Shown here: positions 1 to 8,757 of the stretch, one piece after another
How the letters are laid out: every line of letters starts with the position of its first letter
How positions within the stretch are numbered: position 1 is the first letter of the stretch
From: Clostridia bacterium
GTDB taxonomy: Bacteria; Bacillota; Clostridia; Oscillospirales; CAG-272
Assembly: GCA_017468385.1 (NCBI GenBank)
Contig: JAFUIQ010000012.1
Span: 1 to 38,991 of the forward strand
DNA length: 38,991 nt
Direction of reading: 5' to 3'
Position numbers and translations under genes: made by a program
The notes under the pieces: generated by a model
The model's input: only the letters and a program-made list of their open reading frames with translations
Database searches by the model: none
What the model was told of the DNA's origin: nothing

Positions 1-624
1 ATGGAAGCCGGCGCACACAAGGTTATTGGCGTTGAGTACGATCCTAACCGCACCGCTTACATTGCACTCCTGGAGAACGAGGCCGGCAAGAAGAGCTACA
101 TCGTTGCTCCCGTAGGCGTAACCGACGGCGATATCCTGTACTCCGGTGCAGACGCAGATATCAAGCCCGGTAACACCCTGCCCATGGCAAACATTCCTGT
201 CGGTACTTTTATTCACAACATCGAAGTGAACCCCGGTAAGGGCGCTCAGCTCGTACGCTCCGCAGGCGTGCAGGCACAGCTCATGTCCAAGGAGAACGGT
301 CTCGCCCTGGTGCGTCTCCCCTCCGGCGAAATGCGCTATGTACAGCTCAACTGCAAGGCAACCATCGGTCAGGTGGGTAACGTAGAGCACGATACCATCA
401 AGATCGGTAAGGCCGGTAAGAAGCGTCACATGGGCATCCGTCCCACCGTCCGCGGTTCCGTAATGAACCCCTGCGATCACCCTCATGGTGGTGGTGAAGG
501 TAAGTCCCCCATCGGACATGCCGGCCCGCTGACCCCCTGGGGCAAGCCCGCACTGGGTCTTAAGACGCGCGATCACAAGGCGAGAACCAACAAGTTCATC
601 GTTAAGCGCAGAAACAGCAAATAA
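1..624 (+). CDS. rplB: 50S ribosomal protein L2 (5' end outside window)
   Basis: L2 binds 23S rRNA next to the peptidyl transferase centre and helps join the subunits. The 207 visible residues match the body and C-terminal part of L2. They include the conserved loop HPHGGGEGK at visible residues 160-168, which in the family reaches the catalytic centre. Full-length bacterial L2 is about 275 residues, so roughly 70 N-terminal residues lie upstream of the window. The ATG at base 1 is therefore an internal methionine, not the start. The stop is followed 17 bases later by rpsS, in standard S10-operon order. Confidence 0.97.
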   Translation: MEAGAHKVIGVEYDPNRTAYIALLENEAGKKSYIVAPVGVTDGDILYSGADADIKPGNTLPMANIPVGTFIHNIEVNPGKGAQLVRSAGVQAQLMSKENGLALVRLPSGEMRYVQLNCKATIGQVGNVEHDTIKIGKAGKKRHMGIRPTVRGSVMNPCDHPHGGGEGKSPIGHAGPLTPWGKPALGLKTRDHKARTNKFIVKRRNSK

Positions 625-641
625 GGAAGGAGGCACCGTAA

Positions 642-923
642 ATGAGCAGAAGCTTAAAGAAAGCACCCTTTGTCGAAGCGAAGTTGTACGCACGCATCTG
701 TGCGATGAACGAAAAGGGCGAGAAGAAGGTACTCAAGACATGGTCCCGTTCTTCCACTATTTTCCCGGAATTCGTGGGACACACCATCGCAGTTCATGAC
801 GGCAAAAAGCATATCCCGGTGTATGTCACGGAGGATATGGTAGGCCACAAGCTGGGCGAGTTCGCTCCCACGCGTACGTTCAAAGGCCACGCCGGCTCCA
901 AAACATCCAACAACGGTAAATGA
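642..923 (+). CDS. rpsS: 30S ribosomal protein S19
   Basis: S19 sits on the head of the small subunit, pairs with S13 and contacts the A-site tRNA region. The 93-residue product has the usual length, the family start [11 protein letters not shown] and the typical [13 protein letters not shown] stretch in the C-terminal half. An AAGGAGG ribosome site at 627-633 precedes the ATG. The gene lies between rplB and rplV as in other bacteria and is surely co-transcribed with them. Confidence 0.98.
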   Translation: MSRSLKKAPFVEAKLYARICAMNEKGEKKVLKTWSRSSTIFPEFVGHTIAVHDGKKHIPVYVTEDMVGHKLGEFAPTRTFKGHAGSKTSNNGK

Positions 924-949
924 TTCGCAAAGGGAGGATTTAAGATAAC

Positions 950-1285
950 ATGGAAGCAAGAGCAACACAAAGCTTCATTCGCATCTCCCCTCGCAAGGTC
1001 AAGGTCGTCCTCGATCTCATTCGGGGAAAGGACGCCGCTGTTGCAGCCGGTATTCTGAAGAATACGCGTAAAGCTGCCTGCGAGCCCCTGATCAAGCTCC
1101 TTGATCGCGTTGTGGCAGACGCTGAAAATAATTTCCACATGGACACCGAGAAACTGTATGTTTCCGAGTGCTTCGTAACCCCCGGCATGACGCTGAAGAG
1201 AATGATGCCCCGCGGCAAAGGCTCCGGAGATCGCATCCTGAAGCGTACAAGCCACATCACTATTGCAGTAGCAGAGAAAGAATAA
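950..1285 (+). CDS. rplV: 50S ribosomal protein L22
   Basis: L22 binds 23S rRNA, and its long beta-hairpin lines the exit tunnel. The 111-residue product shows the family features: the N-terminal [18 protein letters not shown] and the C-terminal hairpin with [19 protein letters not shown]. The Shine-Dalgarno GGGAGG is about 12 bases from the ATG, longer than usual, but no closer in-frame start fits the family. The gene lies 26 bases after rpsS and 16 before rpsC in the S10 operon. Confidence 0.97.
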   Translation: MEARATQSFIRISPRKVKVVLDLIRGKDAAVAAGILKNTRKAACEPLIKLLDRVVADAENNFHMDTEKLYVSECFVTPGMTLKRMMPRGKGSGDRILKRTSHITIAVAEKE

Positions 1286-1301
1286 AGAGGGAGGCTGGAA
1301 T

Positions 1302-2219
1302 ATGGGACAGAAGGTGAATCCGCACGGTCTGCGTGTCGGTGTAATCAAAAACTGGGACTCCAGATGGTACGCCAGCGACGAAAAGTTCGGCGATACTCTC
1401 GTGTCCGACTATAAAGTAAGAGAATATCTCAAGAAAAAGCTCATGGATGCCGGCATCCCGAAGATCGAGATCGAGCGCGACAACGCAGGTAAGGCAAGAG
1501 TCTTCATCCACTGCGCAAAGCCCGGTATGGTTATCGGTAAGGGCGGCTCCGAGATCGACAAACTGAGAGTTGACCTTGAGAAGATGATGGGCACCTCCGT
1601 TGCCGTTAACGTCATCGAGGTTAAGCCCGTGGATATGTGCTCTCAGCTGGTTGCCGAGTCTATCGCATCTCAGCTGGAACGCCGCGTTTCCTTCCGCCGT
1701 GCTATGAAGCTGGCGATCGGACGCACCATGCGCCTGGGCGCAAAGGGTATCAAGATCTGCCTGAGCGGCCGTCTGGCCGGCGCGGAGATCGCGAGAACCG
1801 AGCACTATCATGAGGGTACTATCCCGCTGCAGACCCTGCGCGCGGATATCGACTACGGTTTCGCTGAGGCGAACACCACCTACGGTAAGATCGGTGTTAA
1901 GGTTTGGATCTACAAGGGCGAGGTTCTCTCTGAGGTAGCTCGCACCCAGACCGGCGCAGCCGCTGCTGCCGAGGATAAGAAGAAGTTTGGTGACCGCAGA
2001 AACGGTGACCGCCGCGACCGCAGAAACGGCGATCGCAGAGACGGCGGACGCGGCTTCGGTGGTGACCGCAGAGGCGGTGGAGATCGCCGCGACGGAAATC
2101 GTAACTTCGGCGACCGCCGGAACAACAACGACCGTCCGATGAGAACTTCCGATCGCCCGATGCGCGCTCCCGTTGCTCCGGCAGCGCCGAAAGAATCTAC
2201 TGAAGGGGGCGCTAACTAA
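1302..2219 (+). CDS. rpsC: 30S ribosomal protein S3 with Arg/Gly-rich tail
   Basis: S3 forms part of the mRNA entry site and its helicase-like ring on the 30S head. Residues 1-212 are standard S3: start [15 protein letters not shown] domain with GKGG at 79-82, and the C-terminal domain ending near EVARTQTG. The protein is 305 residues, against about 210-230 in most bacteria. Residues about 215-305 (bases 1944-2216) are a low-complexity tail of repeated [17 protein letters not shown] and NFGDRR blocks, followed by a Pro/Ala end. The tail is in frame and ends at a normal stop, so it looks genuine. Its function is unknown; its composition resembles RGG-type RNA-binding disordered regions. Confidence 0.97.
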   Translation: MGQKVNPHGLRVGVIKNWDSRWYASDEKFGDTLVSDYKVREYLKKKLMDAGIPKIEIERDNAGKARVFIHCAKPGMVIGKGGSEIDKLRVDLEKMMGTSVAVNVIEVKPVDMCSQLVAESIASQLERRVSFRRAMKLAIGRTMRLGAKGIKICLSGRLAGAEIARTEHYHEGTIPLQTLRADIDYGFAEANTTYGKIGVKVWIYKGEVLSEVARTQTGAAAAAEDKKKFGDRRNGDRRDRRNGDRRDGGRGFGGDRRGGGDRRDGNRNFGDRRNNNDRPMRTSDRPMRAPVAPAAPKESTEGGAN

Positions 2220-2221
2220 TT

Positions 2222-2653
2222 ATGTTGATGCCGAAAAGAGTCAAGTTTAGACGCGTCCAGAGAGGCCGTCTGAAGGGTCGCGCAACCCGCGGCAATACCA
2301 TCACCAACGGTATGTACGGTCTCGTTGCTATGGAGCCCGCTTGGATCACCAGCAATCAGATCGAGGCAGCCCGTATCGCTATGACCCGTTACACCAAGCG
2401 TGGCGGTCAGGTATGGATCAAGATCTTCCCCGATAAGCCCATCACCGAGAAGCCGGCTGAAACCCGAATGGGTTCCGGTAAGGGTTCTCCCGAGTACTGG
2501 GTAGCCGTTGTTAAGCCGGGCAGAGTAATGTTCGAGATGGGCGGCGTAAACGAGGAAGTTGCTAAGGAAGCAATGCGTCTCGCAATGCACAAACTCCCGA
2601 TCAAGTGCCGTTTCGCAACACGGGAGCAGCTCAATAAAGAAGTGGAGGGTTAA
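2222..2653 (+). CDS. rplP: 50S ribosomal protein L16
   Basis: L16 helps position the A-site tRNA and organises the 23S rRNA core. At 143 residues it has normal length and typical sequence: [16 protein letters not shown] at the N terminus, then [18 protein letters not shown] and [16 protein letters not shown]. The ATG lies two bases after the rpsC stop. The only purine-rich candidate ribosome site (GAAGGGGGC) is inside the end of rpsC, so translation is probably coupled. The ATG two codons further in is an alternative start. Confidence 0.97.
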   Translation: MLMPKRVKFRRVQRGRLKGRATRGNTITNGMYGLVAMEPAWITSNQIEAARIAMTRYTKRGGQVWIKIFPDKPITEKPAETRMGSGKGSPEYWVAVVKPGRVMFEMGGVNEEVAKEAMRLAMHKLPIKCRFATREQLNKEVEG

Positions 2654-2656
2654 GCT

Positions 2657-2845
2657 GTGAAGGCTATCGAAATGAAAAAGATGACAGATGCTGAACTGGA
2701 AGCCAAGCTCAAAGAGCTGAAGGGCGAACTCTTCAACCTCCGTTTTCAGCACGCAATCAATCAGCTTGATAATCCCCACAAGATCGCGGACGTCAAAAAG
2801 GATATCGCACGCGTGATGACCGTCATCCGCGAGAAGAACGCTTAA
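2657..2845 (+). CDS. rpmC: 50S ribosomal protein L29
   Basis: L29 is a small helical protein at the exit-tunnel rim, part of the docking site for trigger factor and SRP. The 62-residue product has the family pattern of two antiparallel helices (TDAELEAKLKELKGELFNLRFQ, then a DNPHKIADVKKDIARV-like stretch). The start is GTG at 2657, three bases after the rplP stop; its GGAGGG ribosome site overlaps the last codons of rplP. Confidence 0.95.
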   Translation: MKAIEMKKMTDAELEAKLKELKGELFNLRFQHAINQLDNPHKIADVKKDIARVMTVIREKNA

Positions 2846-2859
2846 GGGGGTACTGAGAG

Positions 2860-3120
2860 ATGGAAGAAACCCGTAATCTTAGAAAGACCAGAGTGGGTAA
2901 GGTAGTCAGCAACAAGATGGACAAGTGCATCACCGTTGCTATCGCCGACAACGTAAAGCATCCCACTTACGGCAAAATCATCAAGCGTACGATGAAGCTC
3001 CATGCACGCGACGAGAAGAACGAGTGCAATATCGGAGATACCGTCGAGGTTATGGAAACCAGACCGCTTTCCAAGACGATCCGCTGGAGACTCGTCCAGA
3101 TCATCGAGAAGGCGAAATAA
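2860..3120 (+). CDS. rpsQ: 30S ribosomal protein S17
   Basis: S17 is a primary 16S rRNA-binding protein needed early in 30S assembly, with an OB fold. The 86-residue product shows the family core [19 protein letters not shown] and the C-terminal [16 protein letters not shown]. It lies 14 bases after rpmC with a GGGGG-containing ribosome site. The following 65 bases, before rplN, include the short inverted repeat GGTACG/CGTACC. Confidence 0.96.
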   Translation: MEETRNLRKTRVGKVVSNKMDKCITVAIADNVKHPTYGKIIKRTMKLHARDEKNECNIGDTVEVMETRPLSKTIRWRLVQIIEKAK

Positions 3121-3185
3121 GGTTATCCTCAATATTGGGTACGTCAAAGCGCGTACCGTAACAACACTACAGGAGGAATGCTAAA

Positions 3186-3554
3186 GTGATTCAGCAAGAG
3201 TCTAGAATGGCCGTTGCCGACAACACAGGCGCGAAAGAGCTTCTCTGCATCCGCGTTCTGGGCGGTACTGCCAGACGATATGCGAACATCGGCGACGTGG
3301 TTGTGTGTGCTGTTAAGAAGGCAGCACCCGGCGGCGTTGTGAAAAAAGGCGATGTTGTTAAGGCTGTAATCGTTCGCAGCAAGATGGGTCTCCGCCGTGC
3401 GGATGGTTCCTATATCAAGTTCGACGAGAACGCAGCCGTAATTATCAACGAAGATAAAAACCCCAAGGGAACCCGTATCTTTGGACCTGTAGCCCGTGAG
3501 CTCCGTGAGCACGACTACACCAAGATCCTGTCCCTGGCACCCGAAGTACTGTAA
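3186..3554 (+). CDS. rplN: 50S ribosomal protein L14
   Basis: L14 lies at the subunit interface and binds silencing factor RsfS in many bacteria. The product is 122 residues, with [19 protein letters not shown] at the start and the [12 protein letters not shown] signature region. The start is GTG at 3186, about nine bases after AGGAGG. A three-codon reading frame, ATG CTA AAG TGA, occupies 3179-3190 and overlaps this GTG. It may be chance, or it may tune initiation by ribosome reloading. Confidence 0.97.
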   Translation: MIQQESRMAVADNTGAKELLCIRVLGGTARRYANIGDVVVCAVKKAAPGGVVKKGDVVKAVIVRSKMGLRRADGSYIKFDENAAVIINEDKNPKGTRIFGPVARELREHDYTKILSLAPEVL

Positions 3555-3567
3555 GGAGGAGAAAATA

Positions 3568-3885
3568 ATGGCAAACAAAATGCACGTTAAGAAAGACGAC
3601 CTTGTCATCGTTATCTCCGGTAACAGCCGCGGTACGAAGGGTAAGGTGCTCGAAGTATCTCCCAAAGAGGGCAAGGTAATCGTAGAGGGCGCCAACAAGG
3701 TTAAGAAACACGTTAAGCCCAGAAATCAGCAGGAAAAGGGTGGCATCGTCGAGACCGAAGGTGCTATGTATGCTTGCAAGGTACAGCTTTTCTGTGAAAA
3801 GTGTGGCAAGCAGACCCGTGCTTCCCATAAGATGGACGGCGACAAAAAAATTCGTGTCTGCGCCAAATGCGGCGCCGCACTGTAA
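3568..3885 (+). CDS. rplX: 50S ribosomal protein L24, zinc-ribbon form
   Basis: L24 is an assembly-initiating 23S rRNA protein. The 105-residue product starts MANKMHVKKDDLVIVISG, the KOW motif that marks the family. It ends with a four-cysteine ribbon (CEKCGKQTR, then CAKCGAAL), as in the metal-binding L24 variants of many Gram-positives. The ATG at 3568 was chosen because AAGGAGG lies just upstream; a longer reading frame runs into rplN out of phase and has no family support. Confidence 0.97.
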   Translation: MANKMHVKKDDLVIVISGNSRGTKGKVLEVSPKEGKVIVEGANKVKKHVKPRNQQEKGGIVETEGAMYACKVQLFCEKCGKQTRASHKMDGDKKIRVCAKCGAAL

Positions 3886-3901
3886 GGCGGAGGGTTAAGC
3901 A

Positions 3902-4444
3902 ATGGCAGCAAGACTGAATGATTTGTACAAGAACGAAGTTGCTCCTGCACTCATGAAGAAATTCGAGTACAAGAGCGTTATGCAGATCCCGAAGATCGAC
4001 AAGGTTGTTATCAACGTCGGTGCGGGTGAGGCAAAAGAGAATGCAAAGGCAATCGACAGCATCATGTCCGATATCGAACTGATCGCCGGTCAGAAGCCCG
4101 TTCCCACCTTTGCTAAGAAGTCCGTCGCTAACTTTAAGGTTCGTGAAGGCATGAAGATCGGTGTAAAGGTTACGCTGCGCGGTGCGCAGATGTACGAGTT
4201 CCTCGATCGTCTGTTCAACTTCGCTCTGCCCCGCGTTCGTGACTTCAAGGGCATCAATCCCGATGCATTCGATGGCCGCGGAAACTATTCCCTGGGCCTG
4301 AAAGAACAGCTGATTTTCCCTGAAATCGAGTATGACAAGGTTGATAAGATCCGCGGTATGGATATCGCAATCGTAACAACCGCACAAACCGATGCTGAAG
4401 CAAAAGAGCTGCTCGCTCTGATGGGCGCTCCGTTTGCAAAATAA
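3902..4444 (+). CDS. rplE: 50S ribosomal protein L5
   Basis: L5 binds 5S rRNA with L18 and contacts the P-site tRNA. The 180 residues match the family length. Recognisable parts are [39 protein letters not shown] and the C-terminal [31 protein letters not shown] ribosome site precedes the ATG. The gene follows rplX by 16 bases and precedes rpsZ by 15, in normal spc-operon order. Confidence 0.97.
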   Translation: MAARLNDLYKNEVAPALMKKFEYKSVMQIPKIDKVVINVGAGEAKENAKAIDSIMSDIELIAGQKPVPTFAKKSVANFKVREGMKIGVKVTLRGAQMYEFLDRLFNFALPRVRDFKGINPDAFDGRGNYSLGLKEQLIFPEIEYDKVDKIRGMDIAIVTTAQTDAEAKELLALMGAPFAK

Positions 4445-4459
4445 GGGGAGGAGAAGAAT

Positions 4460-4645
4460 ATGGCAAAGACATCCATGATCCTGAAGCAGCAGAAAAAGCA
4501 GAAGTTCTCCACTCGTGAGTACAACCGCTGCAAGATCTGCGGCCGCCCTCATGCGTATCTCCGTAAGTACGGCATCTGCCGTATCTGCTTCCGTGAGCTC
4601 GCATACAAGGGCGAGATTCCCGGCGTGAAGAAAGCAAGCTGGTAA
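4460..4645 (+). CDS. rpsZ: 30S ribosomal protein S14, short zinc-binding type
   Basis: S14 completes the 30S head near S3 and S10. At 61 residues this is the short type, with a Cys4 zinc site at C24, C27, C40 and C43. Long zinc-free S14 proteins have about 90-100 residues and lack these cysteines. The ribosome site is GGGGAGGAG. The 138-base spacer that follows is unusually long for this cluster. Confidence 0.97.
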   Translation: MAKTSMILKQQKKQKFSTREYNRCKICGRPHAYLRKYGICRICFRELAYKGEIPGVKKASW

Positions 4646-4783
4646 TCAAAATACCCCGCCGGTGAGTCCGGCAAAACACGTTCCGCACCGGAAGGAAACG
4701 AATGGCGTTTAACCACCGGTGGGCGGCCACGCAAATGTGTGGCAGCAAGAAAATTTTTACTTGCATGACAGGAGGAAACTAAA
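4646..4783 (+). other. 138-base spacer between rpsZ and rpsH with hairpin potential
   Basis: This is the longest spacer in the first part of the cluster, where most spacers are 2-30 bases. It contains short inverted repeats: GCCGG/CCGGC near the 5' end, GCCAC/GTGGC around 4728-4745 and GCAAG/CTTGC around 4745-4764, just before the rpsH ribosome site GGAGG. In other bacteria S8 represses the spc operon through mRNA structure, so a regulatory or processing role is possible. No known motif was recognised. Confidence 0.35.
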
Positions 4784-5182
4784 ATGCAGATATCAGACGT
4801 TATCGCCGATATGCTGACCCGCGTAAGAAACGCAAGCAATGCTCGCCATGAGACCGTAGACATCCCCGCTTCCAACATGAAGAAGGCTATCGCAGATATC
4901 CTTCTCGCTGAGGGCTACATCAAGGGTGTTCAGGTAATCGAAGACGGCAAACAGGGTATGATCCGCATCGCACTGAAGTATGAAGCCGGCAAGCAGAAGG
5001 TTATTCACGGCCTTCGCCGCGTTTCCAAGCCCGGTCTGCGTATCTACTCCAACTACGAAGACATGCCCAAGGTTATGAACGGCCTGGGAATCGCAATCGT
5101 GTCTACTTCCAAGGGCATTATGACCGATAAGGCAGCAAGACGCGAAAAAGTCGGCGGCGAGATTCTCGCCTTTGTCTGGTAA
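4784..5182 (+). CDS. rpsH: 30S ribosomal protein S8
   Basis: S8 binds helix 21 of 16S rRNA and is a key assembly protein; in E. coli it also represses the spc operon. The 132-residue product has the N-terminal [14 protein letters not shown] and the C-terminal [20 protein letters not shown] motif that binds RNA. The ribosome site AGGAGG is about seven bases before the ATG. It follows a long structured spacer and precedes rplF by 18 bases. Confidence 0.97.
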   Translation: MQISDVIADMLTRVRNASNARHETVDIPASNMKKAIADILLAEGYIKGVQVIEDGKQGMIRIALKYEAGKQKVIHGLRRVSKPGLRIYSNYEDMPKVMNGLGIAIVSTSKGIMTDKAARREKVGGEILAFVW

Positions 5183-5200
5183 GAGGAAGGAGAGAGTAAG

Positions 5201-5740
5201 ATGTCTAGAATAGGAAAAGAACCGATCGCTATCCCCGCAGGCGTTACTGTAACGATCGAAGCGGGTAATGTGGTCACTGTAAAGGGACCTAAGGGCACCC
5301 TCACCTATGCATTCTCCCCCGCACTCACCATCGAGAATGAGGCTAACATGCTGAGCGTAAAGCGCCCCAACGATGAGGCTATGAACCGCGCTCTCCATGG
5401 CACCACCCGTGCTCTTCTCAACGATATGGTGATCGGTGTTACCGCAGGCTTCGAAAGAAAGCTGGAGATCAATGGCGTAGGTTACCGTGCACAGAAGTCC
5501 GGCAAAACTCTCACTCTGAACCTGGGTCACTCCCATCCGATCGTGTTCGAAGAGAACGAGGATATCACTTTCGATGTTCCGGACTCCAACACCGTTATCG
5601 TAAAGGGTGCTGACAAGCAGAAGGTTGGTCAGACCGCAGCGGTTATCCGCTCCAAGAGACCGCCTGAGCCGTACCTGGGCAAGGGTGTTAAGTACACCGA
5701 AGAGCGTATCCGCCGTAAAGCGGGTAAGGCCGGTAAATAA
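5201..5740 (+). CDS. rplF: 50S ribosomal protein L6
   Basis: L6 lies near the factor-binding GTPase centre. The 179-residue product begins MSRIGKEPIAIPAGV and ends with the typical RPPEPYLGKGVKY and RRKAGKAGK region, with two repeated L6 domains between. The start is supported by GGAAGGAG upstream and by the family start. Nothing is unusual in length or order. Confidence 0.97.
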   Translation: MSRIGKEPIAIPAGVTVTIEAGNVVTVKGPKGTLTYAFSPALTIENEANMLSVKRPNDEAMNRALHGTTRALLNDMVIGVTAGFERKLEINGVGYRAQKSGKTLTLNLGHSHPIVFEENEDITFDVPDSNTVIVKGADKQKVGQTAAVIRSKRPPEPYLGKGVKYTEERIRRKAGKAGK

Positions 5741-5758
5741 GGAAAGGAGACGTAAGTT

Positions 5759-6118
5759 ATGGTCGCAAAGAAAGATAAGAACGCTCAGCGTCTTAAGAGA
5801 CATCTTCGCGTTCGCAGCAAGATCAGCGGAACCGCTGAGTGCCCCCGTCTCGCTGTGTACCGTTCCAACAAGAACATCTATGCACAGATCATCGACGACG
5901 TTCAGGGCGCAACCCTTGTCTCCGCTTCTTCCCTTGAGAAGGATTTCGAGGGAATCGGCTCCAACAAAGAGGCTGCTAAGAAGGTTGGCCTGATGGTGGC
6001 AGAGCGCGCACTGAAAAAAGGAATCGAGCAGGTCGTATTCGACCGCGGCGGTTATATCTATCACGGACGTGTATCGGAGCTGGCTGCAGGTGCCAGAGAA
6101 GGCGGTCTGAAGTTCTGA
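5759..6118 (+). CDS. rplR: 50S ribosomal protein L18
   Basis: L18 carries 5S rRNA into the central protuberance together with L5. The 119 residues show [21 protein letters not shown], the 5S rRNA-binding region, and the C-terminal [23 protein letters not shown]. An AAAGGAG ribosome site lies before the ATG. A 101-base spacer separates it from rpsE. Confidence 0.97.
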   Translation: MVAKKDKNAQRLKRHLRVRSKISGTAECPRLAVYRSNKNIYAQIIDDVQGATLVSASSLEKDFEGIGSNKEAAKKVGLMVAERALKKGIEQVVFDRGGYIYHGRVSELAAGAREGGLKF

Positions 6119-6219
6119 TCCTCCCGGATCCGGATTTCACCCCATCTCACCGCAGACAGAAGGCCGGTTTGTACACTGTTTAATTTCATTACAATTAAAC
6201 AATTCATAGGAGAAAAATA
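6119..6219 (+). promoter_or_regulatory. rplR-rpsE spacer with inverted repeat, possible weak internal promoter
   Basis: The spacer holds a seven-base inverted repeat, GTTTAAT (6178-6184) and ATTAAAC (6194-6200), with a nine-base loop, just upstream of the rpsE ribosome site TAGGAG. A TTGTAC and a TACAAT hexamer 15 bases apart overlap it, which would be a poor internal promoter because the spacing is short. It could equally be an mRNA structure affecting rpsE translation. Neither role is established. Confidence 0.25.
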
Positions 6220-6723
6220 ATGGCAAAGAGATTTGACCCGTCGACTGTTGAGCTTCAGGAAAAGCTCGTAGTCGTGAACCGTGTATCCAAAACCGTTAAA
6301 GGTGGTCGTATCGCTCGCTTCGCAGCTCTGATGGTTGTAGGCGATGGCAATGGCCACGTAGGTTACGGACTCGGCAAAGCAGCCGAGGTTCCGGAAGCAA
6401 TCCGCAAAGGAATTGAAGACGCAAAGAAAAATATGATCGAGGTTTCCCTCCACGGAAATACGATCCCCCACGATGTACTGGGTGAGTACGGTGCAGGCTC
6501 CGTTCTGCTGAGACCGGCCTCCGAAGGTACCGGTATCATCGCAGGTAAGACGGTTCGTGCAATCGTTGAGCTTGCAGGTATCAAGAACATTCGTGCAAAG
6601 AGCCTCCGCTCCAACAACCCCACGAACGTTGTAAAGGCTACTTTCGAGGGCCTGAAGATGCTCCGTACCGTTGAGGAAGTGGCTAAGACCCGCGGCATCG
6701 ATGCCAACAAGGTTATCGGCTAA
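6220..6723 (+). CDS. rpsE: 30S ribosomal protein S5
   Basis: S5 contacts S4 and the mRNA entry channel and influences decoding accuracy. The 167-residue product carries the double-stranded RNA-binding S5 N-terminal domain ([22 protein letters not shown]) and the C-terminal domain ([20 protein letters not shown]). Length and order are normal. Its start is supported by AGGAG a few bases upstream. Confidence 0.97.
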   Translation: MAKRFDPSTVELQEKLVVVNRVSKTVKGGRIARFAALMVVGDGNGHVGYGLGKAAEVPEAIRKGIEDAKKNMIEVSLHGNTIPHDVLGEYGAGSVLLRPASEGTGIIAGKTVRAIVELAGIKNIRAKSLRSNNPTNVVKATFEGLKMLRTVEEVAKTRGIDANKVIG

Positions 6724-6736
6724 GGAGGACAATGGA

Positions 6737-6916
6737 ATGGAAAACGTAAAAATTACTCTGGTAAAGAGCCTGATCGGCACTAAGCCGAATCAGAAGGCAA
6801 CCGCAGCATCTCTGGGGCTTCGCAAGATCGGCGATACGATCGTTCATGCCGACTCCGCTGTGCTCGCAGGCAAGGTGAAGATCCTTGCGCATCTTGTAAC
6901 TGTGGAGAAGGCGTAA
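6737..6916 (+). CDS. rpmD: 50S ribosomal protein L30
   Basis: L30 is a small 23S rRNA-binding protein present in many but not all bacteria. The 59 residues fit the family (VKITLVKSLIGTKPNQKATAAS, then LGLRKIGDTI). The ATG at 6737 is chosen over upstream in-frame starts because TAAGGAGG at the rpsE stop gives proper spacing and the family start fits. It sits between rpsE and rplO as expected. Confidence 0.95.
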   Translation: MENVKITLVKSLIGTKPNQKATAASLGLRKIGDTIVHADSAVLAGKVKILAHLVTVEKA

Positions 6917-6970
6917 AGCCCTCCGACTCGCAACTACACATTTTTGAATTCATAGAAGGAGGACTTAACC

Positions 6971-7414
6971 ATGAAGCTTCATGAACTCGCCCCCGCTGAA
7001 GGTTCCGTAAAACCCGCATGGCGTAAAGGCAGAGGTCCCGGATCCGGTAACGGCAAGACTGCCGGCAAGGGTCATAAGGGTCAGAATGCGCGCTCCGGCG
7101 GTGGTGTCCGCCCCGGCTTTGAAGGCGGCCAGCTGCCGATCTACCGTAAACTTCCTAAGAGAGGTTTCAATAACTACAAGTTCGCTAAGAACTATGCGAT
7201 CGTTAATGTTAGCGATCTGAACAAGTTCAACGACGGCGATACGGTAAATCTCGCAGTTCTGATGGAGGCTGGCGTAATCCGCAAGCCCCTGTGCGGTCTG
7301 AAAGTGCTCGGCAACGGCGAACTGACCAAAAAAATTACCGTTGAAGCAGCAATCTTTTCTGCAAGCGCAAAGGAAAAGATAGAGGCAGCTGGTGGAAAGA
7401 CCGAGGTGATCTGA
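6971..7414 (+). CDS. rplO: 50S ribosomal protein L15
   Basis: L15 is a late-assembly protein that threads into 23S rRNA. The 147-residue product has the glycine-rich basic N-terminal half ([18 protein letters not shown], then [16 protein letters not shown]) and the globular C-terminal half ending in the usual [17 protein letters not shown] precedes the ATG. Its stop is one base away from the secY GTG, so the two are probably translationally coupled. Confidence 0.97.
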   Translation: MKLHELAPAEGSVKPAWRKGRGPGSGNGKTAGKGHKGQNARSGGGVRPGFEGGQLPIYRKLPKRGFNNYKFAKNYAIVNVSDLNKFNDGDTVNLAVLMEAGVIRKPLCGLKVLGNGELTKKITVEAAIFSASAKEKIEAAGGKTEVI

Positions 7415-7415
7415 A

Positions 7416-8705
7416 GTGTTTAAGACTTTCGCGAATGCATGGAAGTTGACAGATCTGAGAAAGAAGATCCTCTTCACCCTCTTGATCATCGTCCTGTACA
7501 GAGTCGGTGTCGCAATTCCGATTCCGTACCTGAATCCGGCAATGCTCGGTGAAATCGCAAAGATGGCGGAAGGTTCGCTCTTCCAGTATCTGAACATTCT
7601 GTCCGGTAACGCATTTTCGCAGGCAACACTTTTCGCACTCGGCGTTTCCCCCTATATCACGTCGTCTATCGTTATGCAGCTTTTGACAATCGCTATTCCT
7701 GCACTGGAAAGGTTGGCAAAAGAAGGCCAGGACGGTCAGAAAGTGATCAACAAGATCACCCGTTACGTGACCGTAGGCCTTGGCCTGATCACTGCGCTCG
7801 GTTACTACGTGCTGCTGAGAAATCAGGGTATGCTGACCGACACCGGTGTGTTCGCAGCAATCGTTATGATCACTTGCTACTGCGCAGGTTCTTCCCTGGT
7901 TATGTGGGTGGCTGAGCGTGTGAACGATCACGGTATCGGCAACGGTATCTCCGTGATCCTTCTCGCAAACATCGTTTCCGGCCTGCCCGCAATGATCATG
8001 TCCGTTTGGACACACCTGGTCAGCGGCAAGATCAGCGGTATCATCATCGCAATCGTTTCTCTTATCATTGGTTTGGGTATGGTCGTTTTCGTTGTATTCA
8101 TGAACGAGAGCGAGCGCAGACTCCCCATCCAGTACGCAAAGAAGGTTGTCGGCCGTAAGATGTACGGCGGTCAGAGCTCCACTCTGCCCCTCAAGCTGAC
8201 CATGACCGGCGTTATGCCTATCATCTTTGCAAACTCTATCGTTACGATTCCCGCAACGATCGCCCTCTTCTTCCCCACTCCCAAAGAAGGTTCCTTCTGG
8301 GCTGGCTTCCTTGGCCTGTTCCAGTCCACCTCTTGGGTGTATGCACTTCTCACTTTCCTGTTGATCATCGCGTTCGCGTATTTCTATACCGCGATCTCCT
8401 TCAACCCGATTGAGATTTCCAACAACCTGAAGAAGAACGGCGGCTTCATTCCGGGTATTCGTCCCGGTAAACCCACGGCCGATTATATCACGAAGATCCT
8501 GAACCGCATCACTCTGATCGGTGCCATCTTCCTGGGTATCATCGCTGTGGTTCCGATGATCGCAAACATCATCGCGCAGGGCAACCTCGGCGCGCTTGCG
8601 TTCAGCGGTAACTCCATCATCATCGTAGTTGGTGTCATCCTGGAGACCACTCGCGAAATCGAGTCTCAGCTGACATCCCATCACTACAAGGGCTTCCTTG
8701 AGTGA
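7416..8705 (+). CDS. secY: Protein translocase subunit SecY
   Basis: SecY is the pore-forming subunit of the SecYEG membrane channel, which exports unfolded proteins and inserts membrane proteins with SecA or the ribosome. The 429-residue product has about ten hydrophobic segments. Family motifs include GVSPYITSSIVMQLL, the plug region in the N-terminal half, and IRPGKPTADYI in the large cytoplasmic loop. The start is GTG at 7416, directly after rplO. Its position between rplO and adk is the standard Gram-positive order. Confidence 0.97.
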   Translation: MFKTFANAWKLTDLRKKILFTLLIIVLYRVGVAIPIPYLNPAMLGEIAKMAEGSLFQYLNILSGNAFSQATLFALGVSPYITSSIVMQLLTIAIPALERLAKEGQDGQKVINKITRYVTVGLGLITALGYYVLLRNQGMLTDTGVFAAIVMITCYCAGSSLVMWVAERVNDHGIGNGISVILLANIVSGLPAMIMSVWTHLVSGKISGIIIAIVSLIIGLGMVVFVVFMNESERRLPIQYAKKVVGRKMYGGQSSTLPLKLTMTGVMPIIFANSIVTIPATIALFFPTPKEGSFWAGFLGLFQSTSWVYALLTFLLIIAFAYFYTAISFNPIEISNNLKKNGGFIPGIRPGKPTADYITKILNRITLIGAIFLGIIAVVPMIANIIAQGNLGALAFSGNSIIIVVGVILETTREIESQLTSHHYKGFLE

Positions 8706-8757
8706 TCTGTCCGGCCTGCTGTAAAGCAACTGAACAACGAAAACGAGGTGTGGAATT

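Noticed and set aside
4793-6064. 423-codon minus-strand frame across rpsH, rplF and rplR
   Set aside because: Opposite three conserved ribosomal genes; arises from codon bias.
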